From NCBI RefSeq assembly GCF_026013475.1, contig NZ_JAPDPH010000053.1:1-36275 (forward strand): 36,275 nucleotides of DNA, read 5' to 3'. The notes under the pieces were generated by a model. It saw only the letters and a list, made by a program, of their open reading frames with translations. It was not told where the DNA came from and made no database searches. Positions 15,161 to 24,674 of this stretch are shown in pieces; the first letter of the stretch is position 1; each line of letters begins with the position of its first letter. The translations under genes and the position numbers were made by a program. Source of the stretch: Micromonospora yasonensis (GTDB lineage Bacteria > Actinomycetota > Actinomycetes > Mycobacteriales > Micromonosporaceae).

Positions 15161-17560
15161 GTGACAGTCACCGAGGTCCACCCGACCACTGACGGGGTGC
15201 CGGGCGACACCGCCCTGCCCGGGCAGCGGCGCGTGCAGATGCACGTCCGCAAGCGCAACGGCGATCTCGAACCCGTCGATGTCAACCGGATCGTCCGGGC
15301 GGTCGAGCGGTGGACCGCCGACCTCACCGACATCGACCCGCTGCGGGTGGCGACCCGCACCATCAGCGGACTGTACGACGGGGCGAGCACCGACGAACTG
15401 GACCGACTGTCGATCCAGACCGCGGCCGAGCTGATCGGCGAGGAGCCGCAGTACTCGCGGCTCGCCGCCCGCCTGCTGGCGGGATACGTCGACAAGGAGG
15501 TACGCGGGCAGGGCATCGGCTCGTTCAGCCAGGCGATCCGGCGCGGCCACGCCGAAGGGCTGATCGGTGACGAGACCGACGCCTTCGTCGCCGCCCACGC
15601 GCGCCAACTCGACGACGCCGTCGACCCGACGGGTGACCTCCGGTTCGAGTATTTCGGGCTGCGCACCGTCTACGACCGGTACCTGCTGCGGCACCCGACC
15701 AGCCGGCTGGTGCTGGAGACGCCGCAGTACTGGCTGCTGCGGGTGGCGTGCGGTCTGTCGCACACGCCGGACGAGGCGATCGGGTTCTACCGGCTGATGT
15801 CGAGCCTGGCGTACCTGCCGAGTTCGCCGACGCTGTTCAACTCCGGTACCCGGCACACCCAGATGTCGTCCTGCTACCTGGTGGACTCGCCCCGCGACGA
15901 GCTGGACTCCATCTACCAGCGGTACGCGCAGGTGGCCAACCTGTCCAAGTTCGCCGGCGGCATCGGCATCGCGTTCTCCCGGGTCCGCTCCCGCGGGGCG
16001 CTGATCCGGGGCACGAACGGGCGCTCCAACGGCATCGTGCCGTGGCTGCGCACGCTGGACGCCAGTGTGGCGGCGGTGAACCAGGGCGGCCGGCGCAAGG
16101 GCGCCGCCTGCGTCTATCTGGAGCCGTGGCACCCGGACATCGAGGAGTTCCTGCAGCTGCGGGACAACACCGGCGAGGACGCCCGGCGTACGCACAACCT
16201 GAACCTGGCGAACTGGATTCCGGACGAGTTCATGCGCCGGGTGGAGTCGGACGGGGTGTGGTCGCTGTTCGACCCGGACGAGGCGCCGGAGCTGCCGGAC
16301 CTGTGGGGCGAGGAGTTCGACGCCGCGTACCGGACGGCGGAGGCGCAGGGCCGGTGGGTGCGGCAGGTACCGGCCCGGGAGCTGTACGGGCGGATGATGC
16401 GGACCCTCGCGCAGACCGGGAACGGGTGGATGACGTTCAAGGATGCCGCCAACCGGTTGTGCAACCAGACCGCGGAGCCCGGCAACGTGGTGCATCTGTC
16501 GAACCTGTGCACCGAGATCATCGAGGTGTCCAGCGACGCCGAGACCGCGGTGTGCAACCTGGGCTCGGTGAATCTCGCCGCGCACCTGACCGGCGACGGT
16601 GTCGACTGGGAACGGCTGCGCGCCACCGTACGCACCGCGGTGACCTTCCTGGACCGGGTGATCGACATCAACTACTACCCGACCCCGCAGGCGGCGGCGA
16701 GCAACCCCCGCTGGCGACCCGTCGGCCTTGGACTGATGGGCCTGCAGGACGTGTTCTTCGCGCTGCGGCTGCCGTTCGACTCCCCCGCCGCGCGGGAGCT
16801 GTCCACCCGGATCAGCGAGGAGCTCTACCTGACCGCCCTCGAAACCTCCGCCGACCTCGCCGAACGGCACGGCCCGCACCCCGCCTTCGCCCAGACCCGG
16901 GCGGCGCGCGGGCAGCTGCAACCGGACCTGTGGGGCGTCACCGGCAGCCAGGCCGCGCGCTGGGACGCCCTGCGGGAGCGGGTGGCCGCGCACGGGCTGC
17001 GCAACTCGCTGCTGGTCGCGATCGCCCCGACCGCCACCATCGCCTCGATCGCCGGCTGCTACGAGTGCGTCGAGCCGCAGGTGTCCAACCTGTTCAAGCG
17101 CGAAACCCTCTCCGGGGAATTTCTCCAGGTCAACACCGCCCTGGTCGCCGAACTCAAGGCTCGCGGGCTGTGGACCGAGCCGATCCGAGCGGCGATCAAA
17201 CGCGCCGACGGGTCCGTCCAGGATGTCGCGGCGCTGCCGGCGGAGGTGCGGGAGCTGTTCCGTACCGCCTGGGAGCTGCCGCAACGCGCGCTGATCGACC
17301 TGGCCGCCGCCCGCGCCCCTTTCATCGACCAGTCCCAGTCGCTGAACCTGTTCCTGGCCGCGCCGACCATCGGCAAGCTCTCCTCGATGTACCTGTACGC
17401 CTGGAAGAGCGGGCTGAAGACGACCTACTACCTGCGGTCCCGACCGGCCACCCGCATCCAGCAGGCCACCGTGTCCGCCGTAATTCCACCGGTGAGCCTC
17501 GACGCGGAGGCGCTGGCCTGCTCGCTGGAGAACCCCGAGGCGTGCGAGGCCTGCCAGTGA
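15161..17560 (+). CDS. nrdA: Class Ia ribonucleoside-diphosphate reductase, large subunit
   Basis: The 799-residue protein starts at GTG 15161 behind GAGGAG. It converts ribonucleoside diphosphates to deoxyribonucleotides. An N-terminal ATP-cone (VRKRNGDLEPVDVNRIVRAVERW, about residues 27-110) provides allosteric control by ATP/dATP. The catalytic barrel shows the redox Cys in SSCYLVDS, its partner in VCNLGSVNL, and the radical Cys and Glu in SNLCTEI. The tail ends CEACQ, the shuttle dithiol reduced by thioredoxin or a similar protein. The gene lies downstream of NrdR boxes and a B12 riboswitch, and its stop overlaps a GTG that probably starts nrdB. Confidence 0.96.
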   Translation: MTVTEVHPTTDGVPGDTALPGQRRVQMHVRKRNGDLEPVDVNRIVRAVERWTADLTDIDPLRVATRTISGLYDGASTDELDRLSIQTAAELIGEEPQYSRLAARLLAGYVDKEVRGQGIGSFSQAIRRGHAEGLIGDETDAFVAAHARQLDDAVDPTGDLRFEYFGLRTVYDRYLLRHPTSRLVLETPQYWLLRVACGLSHTPDEAIGFYRLMSSLAYLPSSPTLFNSGTRHTQMSSCYLVDSPRDELDSIYQRYAQVANLSKFAGGIGIAFSRVRSRGALIRGTNGRSNGIVPWLRTLDASVAAVNQGGRRKGAACVYLEPWHPDIEEFLQLRDNTGEDARRTHNLNLANWIPDEFMRRVESDGVWSLFDPDEAPELPDLWGEEFDAAYRTAEAQGRWVRQVPARELYGRMMRTLAQTGNGWMTFKDAANRLCNQTAEPGNVVHLSNLCTEIIEVSSDAETAVCNLGSVNLAAHLTGDGVDWERLRATVRTAVTFLDRVIDINYYPTPQAAASNPRWRPVGLGLMGLQDVFFALRLPFDSPAARELSTRISEELYLTALETSADLAERHGPHPAFAQTRAARGQLQPDLWGVTGSQAARWDALRERVAAHGLRNSLLVAIAPTATIASIAGCYECVEPQVSNLFKRETLSGEFLQVNTALVAELKARGLWTEPIRAAIKRADGSVQDVAALPAEVRELFRTAWELPQRALIDLAAARAPFIDQSQSLNLFLAAPTIGKLSSMYLYAWKSGLKTTYYLRSRPATRIQQATVSAVIPPVSLDAEALACSLENPEACEACQ

Positions 17561-18591
17561 CCACCCCGACCGACACCACCACGGAGACCACACCTATGCT
17601 GCTTGACCCCGGGATGGACCTCACCCTCCGCCCGATGCGCTACCCGCACTTCTTCGACCGCTTCCGCGACGCCATCCGTAACACCTGGACGGTCGAGGAG
17701 GTCGACCTGCACACCGACCTGACCGACCTCGACCGGCTCTCCCCCGCCGAGCGACACCTGGTCAGCCGGCTCGTCGCGTTCTTCGCCACCGGCGACACGA
17801 TCGTCGCCAACAACCTCGTGCTGAACCTCTACCAGCACGTCAACAGCCCGGAAGGCCGCCTCTACCTGTCCCGGCAACTGTTCGAGGAGGCGGTGCACGT
17901 CCAGTTCTACCTCAACCTCCTCGACACCTACGTACCCGACGAGACCGAACGTGCCGCCGCGTTCGCCGCCATCGAGAACATCCCGTCGATCCGTCGCAAG
18001 GCCGAGTTCTGCTTCCGGTGGATCGACTCCCTGCACGACCTGCGCGCGCTGCGTACCAGGGCGGATCGGCGGGCGTTCCTGCTCAACCTGATCTGCTTCG
18101 CCGCCTGCATCGAGGGGCTGTTCTTCTACGGCGCGTTCGCCTACGTCTACTTCCTGCGCTCCCGCGGCCTGCTGCACGGTCTCGCCTCCGGCACCAACTG
18201 GGTGTTCCGCGACGAGTCGATGCACATGGCATTCGCCTTCGACGTCGTCGACACCATCCGCGCCGAGGAACCCGACCTGTTCGACGACGAGCTCGCCGAC
18301 CGGGTCCGGCAGATGCTCACCGAGGCGGTCGACTGCGAAGCGCAGTTCGCCGAGGACCTCCTCGGCCAGGGCGTGCCCGGACTGGCCCTGGCCGACATGC
18401 GCCAGTACCTCCAGCACGTCGCCGACCGGCGGCTCACCCAACTCGGCATCCCACCGCTGTACGGGTCGACCAATCCGTTCGCCTTCATGGAACTGCAGGA
18501 CGTGCAGGAGCTGTCCAACTTCTTCGAACGCCGGGTGTCGGCGTACCAGGTCGGAGTGAGCGGGGCGGTCACCTTCGACGACGACTTCTGA
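17557..18591 (+). CDS. nrdB: Class Ia ribonucleotide reductase, radical-generating small subunit
   Basis: The ferritin-like small subunit carries the diiron and radical residues: TGDTIVANN supplies the first Asp, LFEEAVHVQFY supplies Glu, His and, four residues after the His, the radical Tyr, and RDESMHMAF supplies the second Glu/His pair. The conserved Tyr implies a classical tyrosyl radical. The C-terminal tail ends in GAVTFDDDF, the peptide that docks on NrdA. I chose GTG 17557, which overlaps the nrdA stop as GTGA and gives 344 residues with a Thr-rich N-terminus; ATG 17596 (331 residues) is the alternative. No nrdS-type third gene follows: a convergent gene ends 10 bases downstream. Confidence 0.94.
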   Translation: MTTPTDTTTETTPMLLDPGMDLTLRPMRYPHFFDRFRDAIRNTWTVEEVDLHTDLTDLDRLSPAERHLVSRLVAFFATGDTIVANNLVLNLYQHVNSPEGRLYLSRQLFEEAVHVQFYLNLLDTYVPDETERAAAFAAIENIPSIRRKAEFCFRWIDSLHDLRALRTRADRRAFLLNLICFAACIEGLFFYGAFAYVYFLRSRGLLHGLASGTNWVFRDESMHMAFAFDVVDTIRAEEPDLFDDELADRVRQMLTEAVDCEAQFAEDLLGQGVPGLALADMRQYLQHVADRRLTQLGIPPLYGSTNPFAFMELQDVQELSNFFERRVSAYQVGVSGAVTFDDDF

Positions 18592-18601
18592 CGCTGCCCA
18601 C

Positions 18602-20248
18602 TCATGTCGACCCGGAGTCCGCGGTGCCCACGGCATCGCGGCACGCCGGGGCGAACCAGACCGCCGTGTCCGGTGGCAGCAGGAGGGCGCCGTCGGCTGG
18701 TCGCGCCGGTGCGCTCGCCAGCAGCACCCGGCCGACGCCGGTCAGCGGCACCGCGTGGTCGCCGAGATTGACCGCGCAGGCGAACCCCTCGCCGCGCCGG
18801 AACCCCACCACGTCCGGCCCGGCGTCCCACCAGGTCAACTCGCCGGCACCGGCCGTGGCCACCTCGCGCCGTAACCGGATCGCCGACCGGTAGAGGGCCA
18901 GGGTGGAGTCGGGTTCGGCCGTCTGCCGTTGCACGCTCCACGACCCCCAGCCGTCGGGTTGCGGCAGCCACGGCCGGCCGGCGGCCTCGGGCGAGAAGCC
19001 GTACGTGCTGCCGTCGGCCGTCCACGGGATCGGCACCCGAGAGCCGTCCCGTCCGCGTACGGTCCGCCCGGAGCGTTCCCAGAGCGGGTCGCGCAGCGCC
19101 TCGTCGGGCAGGTCCACCTGCGGCAACCCCAGTTCCTCGCCCTGATAGACGTACGCCGCGCCGGGCAGGGCCAGCATCAGCAGGGCGGCCGCGCGGGCCC
19201 GGCGCAGCCCCCGCTCTCCCCCGCCGTAGCGGGTGACCGTCCGGACCGCGTCGTGGCTGTTCAGCACCCAGGCCGGCAGGGCGCCGACCCGTCGGTACGC
19301 GGCGAGCGTGCGCCCGATGGTGTCCCGCAGCGCCAGGGCGGACCAGTCACACTCCAGCAGCTCGAAGGTGAACGCCTGGTGCAGTTCGTCCGGGCGGACG
19401 TAGCGGGCCTGCCGGTCGGCGTCGAACAGGCACACCTCGCCGATCAGCGCCCGCTCCCCCGGCACCGCGTCGACCATGGTCCGCCACTGCCGGTACAGCG
19501 GATGCAGGGACGCCTGGTCGAAGAAGGGCATCAGGTGGTTGCGACGGAACTCGATGTGCTGCCCGGGGCCGGCGTCGACCAGGTCGGGGTGCTTGAACAA
19601 CGCGTGCGCCATGTCGATGCGCAGCCCGTCCACGCCCCGGTCGAGCCACCACCGGATGATCTCCCGGTACTCCGTCGACACCCGCGGGTCGTCCCAGTTC
19701 AGGTCGGGCTGTTCGGGACTGAACAGATGCAGGTACCACTCGTCGGGCCCGCCGTCCGGGCTGCGCACCCGGCACCAGGCGCTTCCCCCGAACGCCGACT
19801 GCCAGTCGTTGGGCGGCCGGTCCGGGTGCTCCTCGTCGACGGGGTGGAAGACGTACCGGCGGCGGGCGGCGCTGCCCGGCGGTGCGGCGAGCGCCGCCCG
19901 GAACCACGGGTGCCGGTCCGAGGTGTGGTTGGGCACCAGGTCACAGACGACGCGCAGCCCGAGCCGGTGCGCCTCGGCGACGAGCGCGTCGACGTCGGCG
20001 AGGGTGCCGAAGAGCGGGTCGACGTCGCGGTGGTCGACGATGTCGTATCCGCCGTCGACCATCGGGGACGGGTAGAACGGGGTCAACCAGACGGCGTCCA
20101 CGCCGAGGGAGGCCAGGTGGGGCAGGCGGGCCGTCACACCGGGCAGGTCACCGGTGCCGTCTCCGTCGGAGTCGGCGAAGCTGCGGACGTACACCTGGTA
20201 GCAGACGCCGCCGCGCCACCACGGCTCCCCCGGCGTGGACCTGGTCAC
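18602..20248 (-). CDS. GH13 alpha-glucosidase / oligo-1,6-glucosidase-type enzyme
   Basis: The 548-residue cytoplasmic enzyme starts at GTG 20248, overlapping the preceding stop as GTGA. It has the (beta/alpha)8 motifs of family GH13: WWRGGVCYQVYVRSFADSDGDGTGDL at the N-terminus, VCDLVPNHTSDRHPWF (region I), GLRIDMAHA with the nucleophile Asp (region II), LIGEVCLF with the acid/base Glu (region III) and WVLNSHD (region IV). QVYPRSF-like starts of this sort are seen in alpha-glucosidases that cut short alpha-glucosides. No signal peptide, so it acts on imported sugar. It is the last gene of the LacI-controlled operon and converges closely on nrdB. Confidence 0.9.
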   Translation of the reverse strand: MTRSTPGEPWWRGGVCYQVYVRSFADSDGDGTGDLPGVTARLPHLASLGVDAVWLTPFYPSPMVDGGYDIVDHRDVDPLFGTLADVDALVAEAHRLGLRVVCDLVPNHTSDRHPWFRAALAAPPGSAARRRYVFHPVDEEHPDRPPNDWQSAFGGSAWCRVRSPDGGPDEWYLHLFSPEQPDLNWDDPRVSTEYREIIRWWLDRGVDGLRIDMAHALFKHPDLVDAGPGQHIEFRRNHLMPFFDQASLHPLYRQWRTMVDAVPGERALIGEVCLFDADRQARYVRPDELHQAFTFELLECDWSALALRDTIGRTLAAYRRVGALPAWVLNSHDAVRTVTRYGGGERGLRRARAAALLMLALPGAAYVYQGEELGLPQVDLPDEALRDPLWERSGRTVRGRDGSRVPIPWTADGSTYGFSPEAAGRPWLPQPDGWGSWSVQRQTAEPDSTLALYRSAIRLRREVATAGAGELTWWDAGPDVVGFRRGEGFACAVNLGDHAVPLTGVGRVLLASAPARPADGALLLPPDTAVWFAPACRDAVGTADSGST

Positions 20249-22275
20249 CCGCGGACCAGGGTGAAGCCGCCGGGCAGCACGGTGACCCGCAGGTCGGTGG
20301 CGGCGCTGGTGTGCCACGAGCGGAGCGCGCCCGCCGCGTCGTACACCTCGACCGTGGCCGGCCCGGTGCCGGCGGTGACCGCCGCGGTCCGGGCGATCCG
20401 GGCGGCGCTGCGCAGCAGCGTCGTGCTGTGCCCGTCACCGGCGAGGGTGAGCCGGGAGACCAGCGGCTCCAGCATGACCGCGTCGACGGTGGCGGGGTTT
20501 CCGGCCGTCGCCTCGGCGGTCAGTTCGGTGGCGTCGGCGGCGAGTTCGCGGGGCAGGGTGACCGGGAGCAGCGCGCCCGGCGCCGGGGAGGTGCCCTGGG
20601 CGCCGACCCGGGCGTGGTCGACCTCGCCGAGCGGCCCGGCGTCGCTGCGCCAGACGGTCCGGGCCGGTACGTCGGGGCGCAGGTCCACCACGGGCAGCAC
20701 CAGTCGGGGTTGGTCGGCCGGCTGGAGCTGCCAGCGCAGCCCGGCACCGGCGGGCAGCTCGACGTAGCTCCCGCTGATCAGCGACTCGCCGGTCCACGCC
20801 GACGGTGGGGTGACCACGGTCGCACCGCCGCGGCGGGTGGCGTCCTCGGCCTCCAGGGTCAGCGTGCCGACCCGTTCCACGATCCGGCTCTGGCGGGCCA
20901 GCGCGACCAACTCCGGCCGCGCGTCCAGGGCGAGCATGCTGAGCAGGGTGTGGATGGTGGACTCGGCGCCGGAGTTGCGGTTGACCTGCCCGTCGCCGTT
21001 GATGCCGTCGATGGCCCGGCCGGTGCGCGGGTCGTACCCGGGTGTGCCGGCCGGGTTGGCGCCGAACCACCAGGCGGCGGTGAGGGCGGCGAGTTGCCCG
21101 AATCCGGAACGTCCGGTGGCGTCGGCGACGGCGAGCAGGGACTGCACCCGGGAGTCGACGCCGTAGGCGATCTGGGTCCGGTCGGTCCGGGTGGGCAGCC
21201 GGCCGTTGTCCGGACCACCGGAGGTGAGCAGCCAGGGGGTGAAGACGGCGGCGTCGGTGACGGCGGGGTCGAGCAGGGCCCGGTCGCCGAGCGCGTGCCC
21301 GGCCCGGGCGAGCGCGGCCGGCATCTGGCCTCCCCAGCCGTGCCAGACCGAGCGGGACAGCGCCCAGGGACGCACCGCACCGAACGGCCATTCCCGCACC
21401 CCACCGTCGGCGAGGGCGGCGATGCCCTCGGCGAGCTGGCGCAGCGCCCGGCGAGCGGTGGCGCCGCCGCCGGCCTCGACGTACGCGGCGAGTCCGAGGA
21501 CCGCTTCGGCGGTGGCGTCGGCGCCGTCGACGATCAGCCAGGCCGGGGTACGCTCCCCGTCGATCACCTGCCACTGCTGGTAGCGGACGAGCACCTGGCG
21601 CTGCACGGCGGCGACGGCCAGATCCAGGCGGTCGCGCAGGAAGCCGGCGAAGCCCGGGTCGGTGCCGCGGAAGGCGGCGTACCCCTCGCCGAGCGCCCAG
21701 ATGGTGCGGGCCAGCCAGTACGACGGGCCGCTGTCGGACGGGTCGGGCAGTTCCTTCGGCTCAGCGCTGGGGTTCAGCGTGCCGTCCGGCTGCATCCACA
21801 GCACCACGTTGCCGGCGTACGGGCCGTCGGCGGTCTGCAAGTAGGTCAGGCCGCGCAGGAGCTGGTAGGCGGCGTCCCGGCTGGTGGTGGCCCCGGTCAG
21901 TCGCCAGTGCCGCAGGTAGACCACGGCGGCTCGGGAGATGTCGTCGGCGTTGTACGCCCCCTGCCCCCAGGTGTCGGTGTCCGGGTGGTACGCGCCGCCG
22001 CCGACCCGGCGGAACTCGCCGTCCGGGCCGGGCTCGGCGTAGGTCCACAGCACCCCGACCTGCGGGGTGTCGGCGAGCCGGTAGGTGGTGTGCCCGGTCT
22101 GGTCCGGCGGCGTGACGTGCTGCCGGAGGAAGTCCAGGTGGGCGAGGTTGGTCAGCGGCCCTTCCGGTGCCGCCGCGCTCGGGGCACCGGCGAGGGCGGC
22201 GGCTGCGGCCGGGGTGGCGGTCAGCAGTGGGGTGGTGACGGCGAGGCCGCCCAGCAGCAGCGATCGGCGTTTCAC
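20245..22275 (-). CDS. Tat-exported protein of unrecognised family, possible glycosidase with carbohydrate-binding domain
   Basis: The 676-residue protein starts at GTG 22275 behind GAGGAGG. The N-terminus MKRRSLLLGGLAVTTPLLTA, then TPAAAAA, is a twin-arginine-type signal. Residues about 40-430 are rich in helices with repeated aromatic and acidic spots (WTYAEPGPDGEF, YNADDISRAAVVYLRHW, WLARTIWALGEGYAAF, GWGGQMPAALARAG, NSGAESTIHTLLSMLAL), suggesting an alpha/alpha-barrel like those of six-hairpin glycosidases. From about residue 445, LTLEAEDATRRGGATVV opens a beta-rich region like CBM6/35 modules. I do not recognise a named GH family and claim no reaction. Placement between a Gfo/Idh enzyme and a GH13 enzyme suggests extracellular attack on the glycan that the operon imports. 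Confidence 0.72.
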   Translation of the reverse strand: MKRRSLLLGGLAVTTPLLTATPAAAAALAGAPSAAAPEGPLTNLAHLDFLRQHVTPPDQTGHTTYRLADTPQVGVLWTYAEPGPDGEFRRVGGGAYHPDTDTWGQGAYNADDISRAAVVYLRHWRLTGATTSRDAAYQLLRGLTYLQTADGPYAGNVVLWMQPDGTLNPSAEPKELPDPSDSGPSYWLARTIWALGEGYAAFRGTDPGFAGFLRDRLDLAVAAVQRQVLVRYQQWQVIDGERTPAWLIVDGADATAEAVLGLAAYVEAGGGATARRALRQLAEGIAALADGGVREWPFGAVRPWALSRSVWHGWGGQMPAALARAGHALGDRALLDPAVTDAAVFTPWLLTSGGPDNGRLPTRTDRTQIAYGVDSRVQSLLAVADATGRSGFGQLAALTAAWWFGANPAGTPGYDPRTGRAIDGINGDGQVNRNSGAESTIHTLLSMLALDARPELVALARQSRIVERVGTLTLEAEDATRRGGATVVTPPSAWTGESLISGSYVELPAGAGLRWQLQPADQPRLVLPVVDLRPDVPARTVWRSDAGPLGEVDHARVGAQGTSPAPGALLPVTLPRELAADATELTAEATAGNPATVDAVMLEPLVSRLTLAGDGHSTTLLRSAARIARTAAVTAGTGPATVEVYDAAGALRSWHTSAATDLRVTVLPGGFTLVRG

Positions 22276-22290
22276 GAGGTACCTCCTCGG

Positions 22291-23610
22291 TCAGGACGGG
22301 CAGGCGGTGGTGGCGGGTTCCGCGGATCGTCCGAGATGGACGGTGCGGTCCTCGCGGGCGGAGCGGGCGGCCGCGGCGGCGACGGCGACCGCGGTGACGC
22401 CCTCGGTGACTCCGGCGGCGGGCCGACCGCCGGTGCGGACGCAGCGCACCAGGTCGTGCATGGCGGCGCGCACGCTCTCGGCGTAGACGTACGGCTTGGC
22501 GGCCTCGCCGCCGAGGTCGACGGTGAGGTGGCAGCGGTGCGGCAGCCGCCGCTCGTGGCCGCGTTCCCGGGCCTGTGCCGGGCCGGCGTGCCGGTGCACC
22601 GCCACCGTGACGGCCGGGTCGCGCAACCGGTGGCCGTCGACGGCGAGCAGTTCCCCGGCCCGGGCCGGCAGGCTCTCGACCAGCGCCGCGCCGGCGTCGT
22701 CGGTCCAGAGGTCGACGGTGGCGTGCACCGGGATCCAGCCGGTCACCCGGGCCTCGGCGGTGCCGAAGTCGATCCGCATCAGTTGCCGCTCGCAGCGGTG
22801 GGCGTGGCTGAAGCCGTGCGCGAAGGTCGCCACCGCGCCGTCCGGGTAGCGGGTGGTGGCGACCGCCAGGTCGACCAGGTCGTCACCGGGGCGGCGGCCG
22901 AGCATGCCCTGCACCGATTCGGGGGTCGTGCCGACGAGGGCGTCGGCCGCGTCGAAGAAGTGCACGCCGTGCTCGACGAAGATCCCGCCGCTGACCCGCT
23001 CGTCCCAGAACCAGTGCTCCGGGCCGAGGTCCTCGTCGCTGGCGTCGTTCTCGAAGGCGAGTCGCCGGACCGGACCGAGCAGCGGGTCGGACGGGGAACC
23101 GGGCGGCGCGGCGAACCCTGGGTCGAGCAGTCGGGCCAGCGCCCGCAGCACGGGGTTGTAGCGCAGCACGTGGTCGACCACCAGGACACGGCCGGTGGCG
23201 GCGACCGCGTCCCGGATCGCGAGCGCCTCGTCCTCGTTGACGGCCAGGGGCTTCTCGGCGAAGACGTGCCGGCCGGCGCGCAGCGCGGCGAGCGTGGTCT
23301 CCGCGTGCCCGGCCGGCGGGGTGGCCACCACCACGACGTCCACGTCGTCGGCCGTGACCAGTGCCCGCCAGTCCGGCACGGGCCGGGCGGCCAGGATCCC
23401 GGCCAGCCGCCCGGCCCGGTCGGTGTCCGGGTCCGCGACCACGGTCACCGTCACCTCCGGCAGGTCACGCAGGGCGCCGGTGAGGAAGGTGGCGAAGCCG
23501 CCGGCGCCGACGACGCCGAGGCGCAGCGCGGCCGGGCCCGTCACCGGAGCCGTCCCGTCCGACGCGGCCGATCGGGCCATGCGGCCCGGCCGCACCGGCT
23601 CACCGGACAC
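22291..23610 (-). CDS. Gfo/Idh/MocA-family NAD(P)-dependent oxidoreductase
   Basis: Starting at GTG 23610 the protein has 439 residues; ATG 23580 is an alternative that still includes the whole domain. The Rossmann start LRLGVVGAGGFATFLTGALRD carries the G-x-G-x-x-G fingerprint, followed by VVVVATPPAGHAETTLAAL and the family signature AGRHVFAEKPLAV, where the Lys of EKP is catalytic. A second domain, FAFEND...GGIFVEHGVHFFDAADAL, supplies the His typical of sugar-oxidising members. Substrates are usually sugars, inositols or sugar acids, with NAD(P) as acceptor. The start overlaps the GH130 stop by 11 bases, so the two are probably coupled and may act in sequence. Confidence 0.86.
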   Translation of the reverse strand: MSGEPVRPGRMARSAASDGTAPVTGPAALRLGVVGAGGFATFLTGALRDLPEVTVTVVADPDTDRAGRLAGILAARPVPDWRALVTADDVDVVVVATPPAGHAETTLAALRAGRHVFAEKPLAVNEDEALAIRDAVAATGRVLVVDHVLRYNPVLRALARLLDPGFAAPPGSPSDPLLGPVRRLAFENDASDEDLGPEHWFWDERVSGGIFVEHGVHFFDAADALVGTTPESVQGMLGRRPGDDLVDLAVATTRYPDGAVATFAHGFSHAHRCERQLMRIDFGTAEARVTGWIPVHATVDLWTDDAGAALVESLPARAGELLAVDGHRLRDPAVTVAVHRHAGPAQARERGHERRLPHRCHLTVDLGGEAAKPYVYAESVRAAMHDLVRCVRTGGRPAAGVTEGVTAVAVAAAAARSAREDRTVHLGRSAEPATTACPS

Positions 23611-24670
23611 GGTCGAGCCGGGCGACGCCGATCTTGGCGTCGGCCATTCCGTAGAAGACGTACCGGACCCCGTCGACCTCCTCGATCGCGGTCGGGAAGA
23701 CCACGTTCGGGACGGTGCCGGACCGCTCGTCCTCGGTCTCGGGCACCAGGATCGGCTCGGCGGTGCGGGCCAGCACCCGACCCGGGTCGGCCGGGTCGAG
23801 CAGCATCGCCCCGGCCGCGTACTCGACCTTCTGGGTGCTGGGGTCGAAGGTGTCGGGGATGTGGCCGGTCACCCCGTGGTGGATGAGCAGCCAGCCCTCC
23901 TCGACCCGCACCGGCGGCGGGCCGGCGCCGATCTTCAACTCCTCGTAGGGGAACTCGGACAGGGCGACGCAGCGGTGGTCGCGGAGCCGGACCAGGGCGG
24001 TGAGGTCGGCGTGCACCTCCTCCGCCGGTACGTAGGAGATCCAGATACCGGGCCGCTCGTCGGTGATCCCGGCCGGCAGGTGCACCCCCTCACCCGGGCG
24101 GAACCAGCCCAGGTCCCACATCGGCCGGTGCAGCATCGCGTAGCAGGGCCGGCCGTCCGGGCCGGGTACCGGCTCGGGGAAGAAGACCGCGTCCTTGTTC
24201 GGGAACAGGTTCAGGTCGGTATCCAGGCCGGGCTGGTACGCGAACTGCACCGGACCGAGCCGGCGCCAGGTACGCAGGTCGGTGGAGACGGCCAGGGCCA
24301 GGCGTGGGCCCAGCGGACCGTAGGCGACGTACGTCATCAGGTGGCTGCCGAGGCCCGGCACCCAGGTGGTGCGCGGGTCCTCGACCCCGGCGTTGTTCAG
24401 CCCGCGCTCCCACCCCTCGTCGGGGGCGAGGACGACGCCACGCCGGACCACGCCGGCCGGTACCCCGTCGCGGAACTCGACCTCGGCGAGCCCGACCCGG
24501 GAGACGTTCCCCTCGGCGACCAGCCGGGGCAGCAGGTGCAGCTTCCCGTCCGGGGTACGCCCGCTGGCCGGGTTGAGCACCCCCTCGGCTTCCAGCGGCT
24601 CCCCCGGTGCGGGCGCCATGACGACGCCCAGTCGGGTGAGGGTGTACGGGACGGCGGTGGAGACAGTCAA
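23600..24670 (-). CDS. GH130-family beta-mannoside phosphorylase or hydrolase
   Basis: The 356-residue protein has the five-bladed beta-propeller motifs of GH130: NPASGRTPDGKLHLLPR (residues 33-49), LNNAGVEDPRTTWVPG with the catalytic Asp at residue 98, NLFPNKDAVFFPEPV, and the GAGPPPVRVEEGWLLIHHGV segment. GH130 members phosphorolyse beta-1,4- or beta-1,2-mannosides, for example mannosyl-glucose, giving mannose-1-phosphate; some are plain hydrolases that lack the phosphate-binding residues. I cannot tell the two groups apart by eye. No signal peptide, so it acts inside the cell on sugar delivered by the two upstream permeases; only four bases separate it from the MalG-type gene. Confidence 0.85.
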   Translation of the reverse strand: MTVSTAVPYTLTRLGVVMAPAPGEPLEAEGVLNPASGRTPDGKLHLLPRLVAEGNVSRVGLAEVEFRDGVPAGVVRRGVVLAPDEGWERGLNNAGVEDPRTTWVPGLGSHLMTYVAYGPLGPRLALAVSTDLRTWRRLGPVQFAYQPGLDTDLNLFPNKDAVFFPEPVPGPDGRPCYAMLHRPMWDLGWFRPGEGVHLPAGITDERPGIWISYVPAEEVHADLTALVRLRDHRCVALSEFPYEELKIGAGPPPVRVEEGWLLIHHGVTGHIPDTFDPSTQKVEYAAGAMLLDPADPGRVLARTAEPILVPETEDERSGTVPNVVFPTAIEEVDGVRYVFYGMADAKIGVARLDRVR

Positions 24671-24674
24671 CGGT

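Noticed and set aside
15748..18591. A very long plus-strand open frame spanning nrdA in another frame and continuing into nrdB
   Set aside because: Only the nrdB part has family motifs; the first 600 codons are a GC-rich shadow of nrdA composed mostly of Arg, Gly, Ala and Pro.
19882..23886. A 1,334-codon plus-strand open frame opposite the GH13, exported-protein and Gfo/Idh genes
   Set aside because: It is antisense to four well-supported genes, has low-complexity Gly/Arg/Val composition and no family motif.
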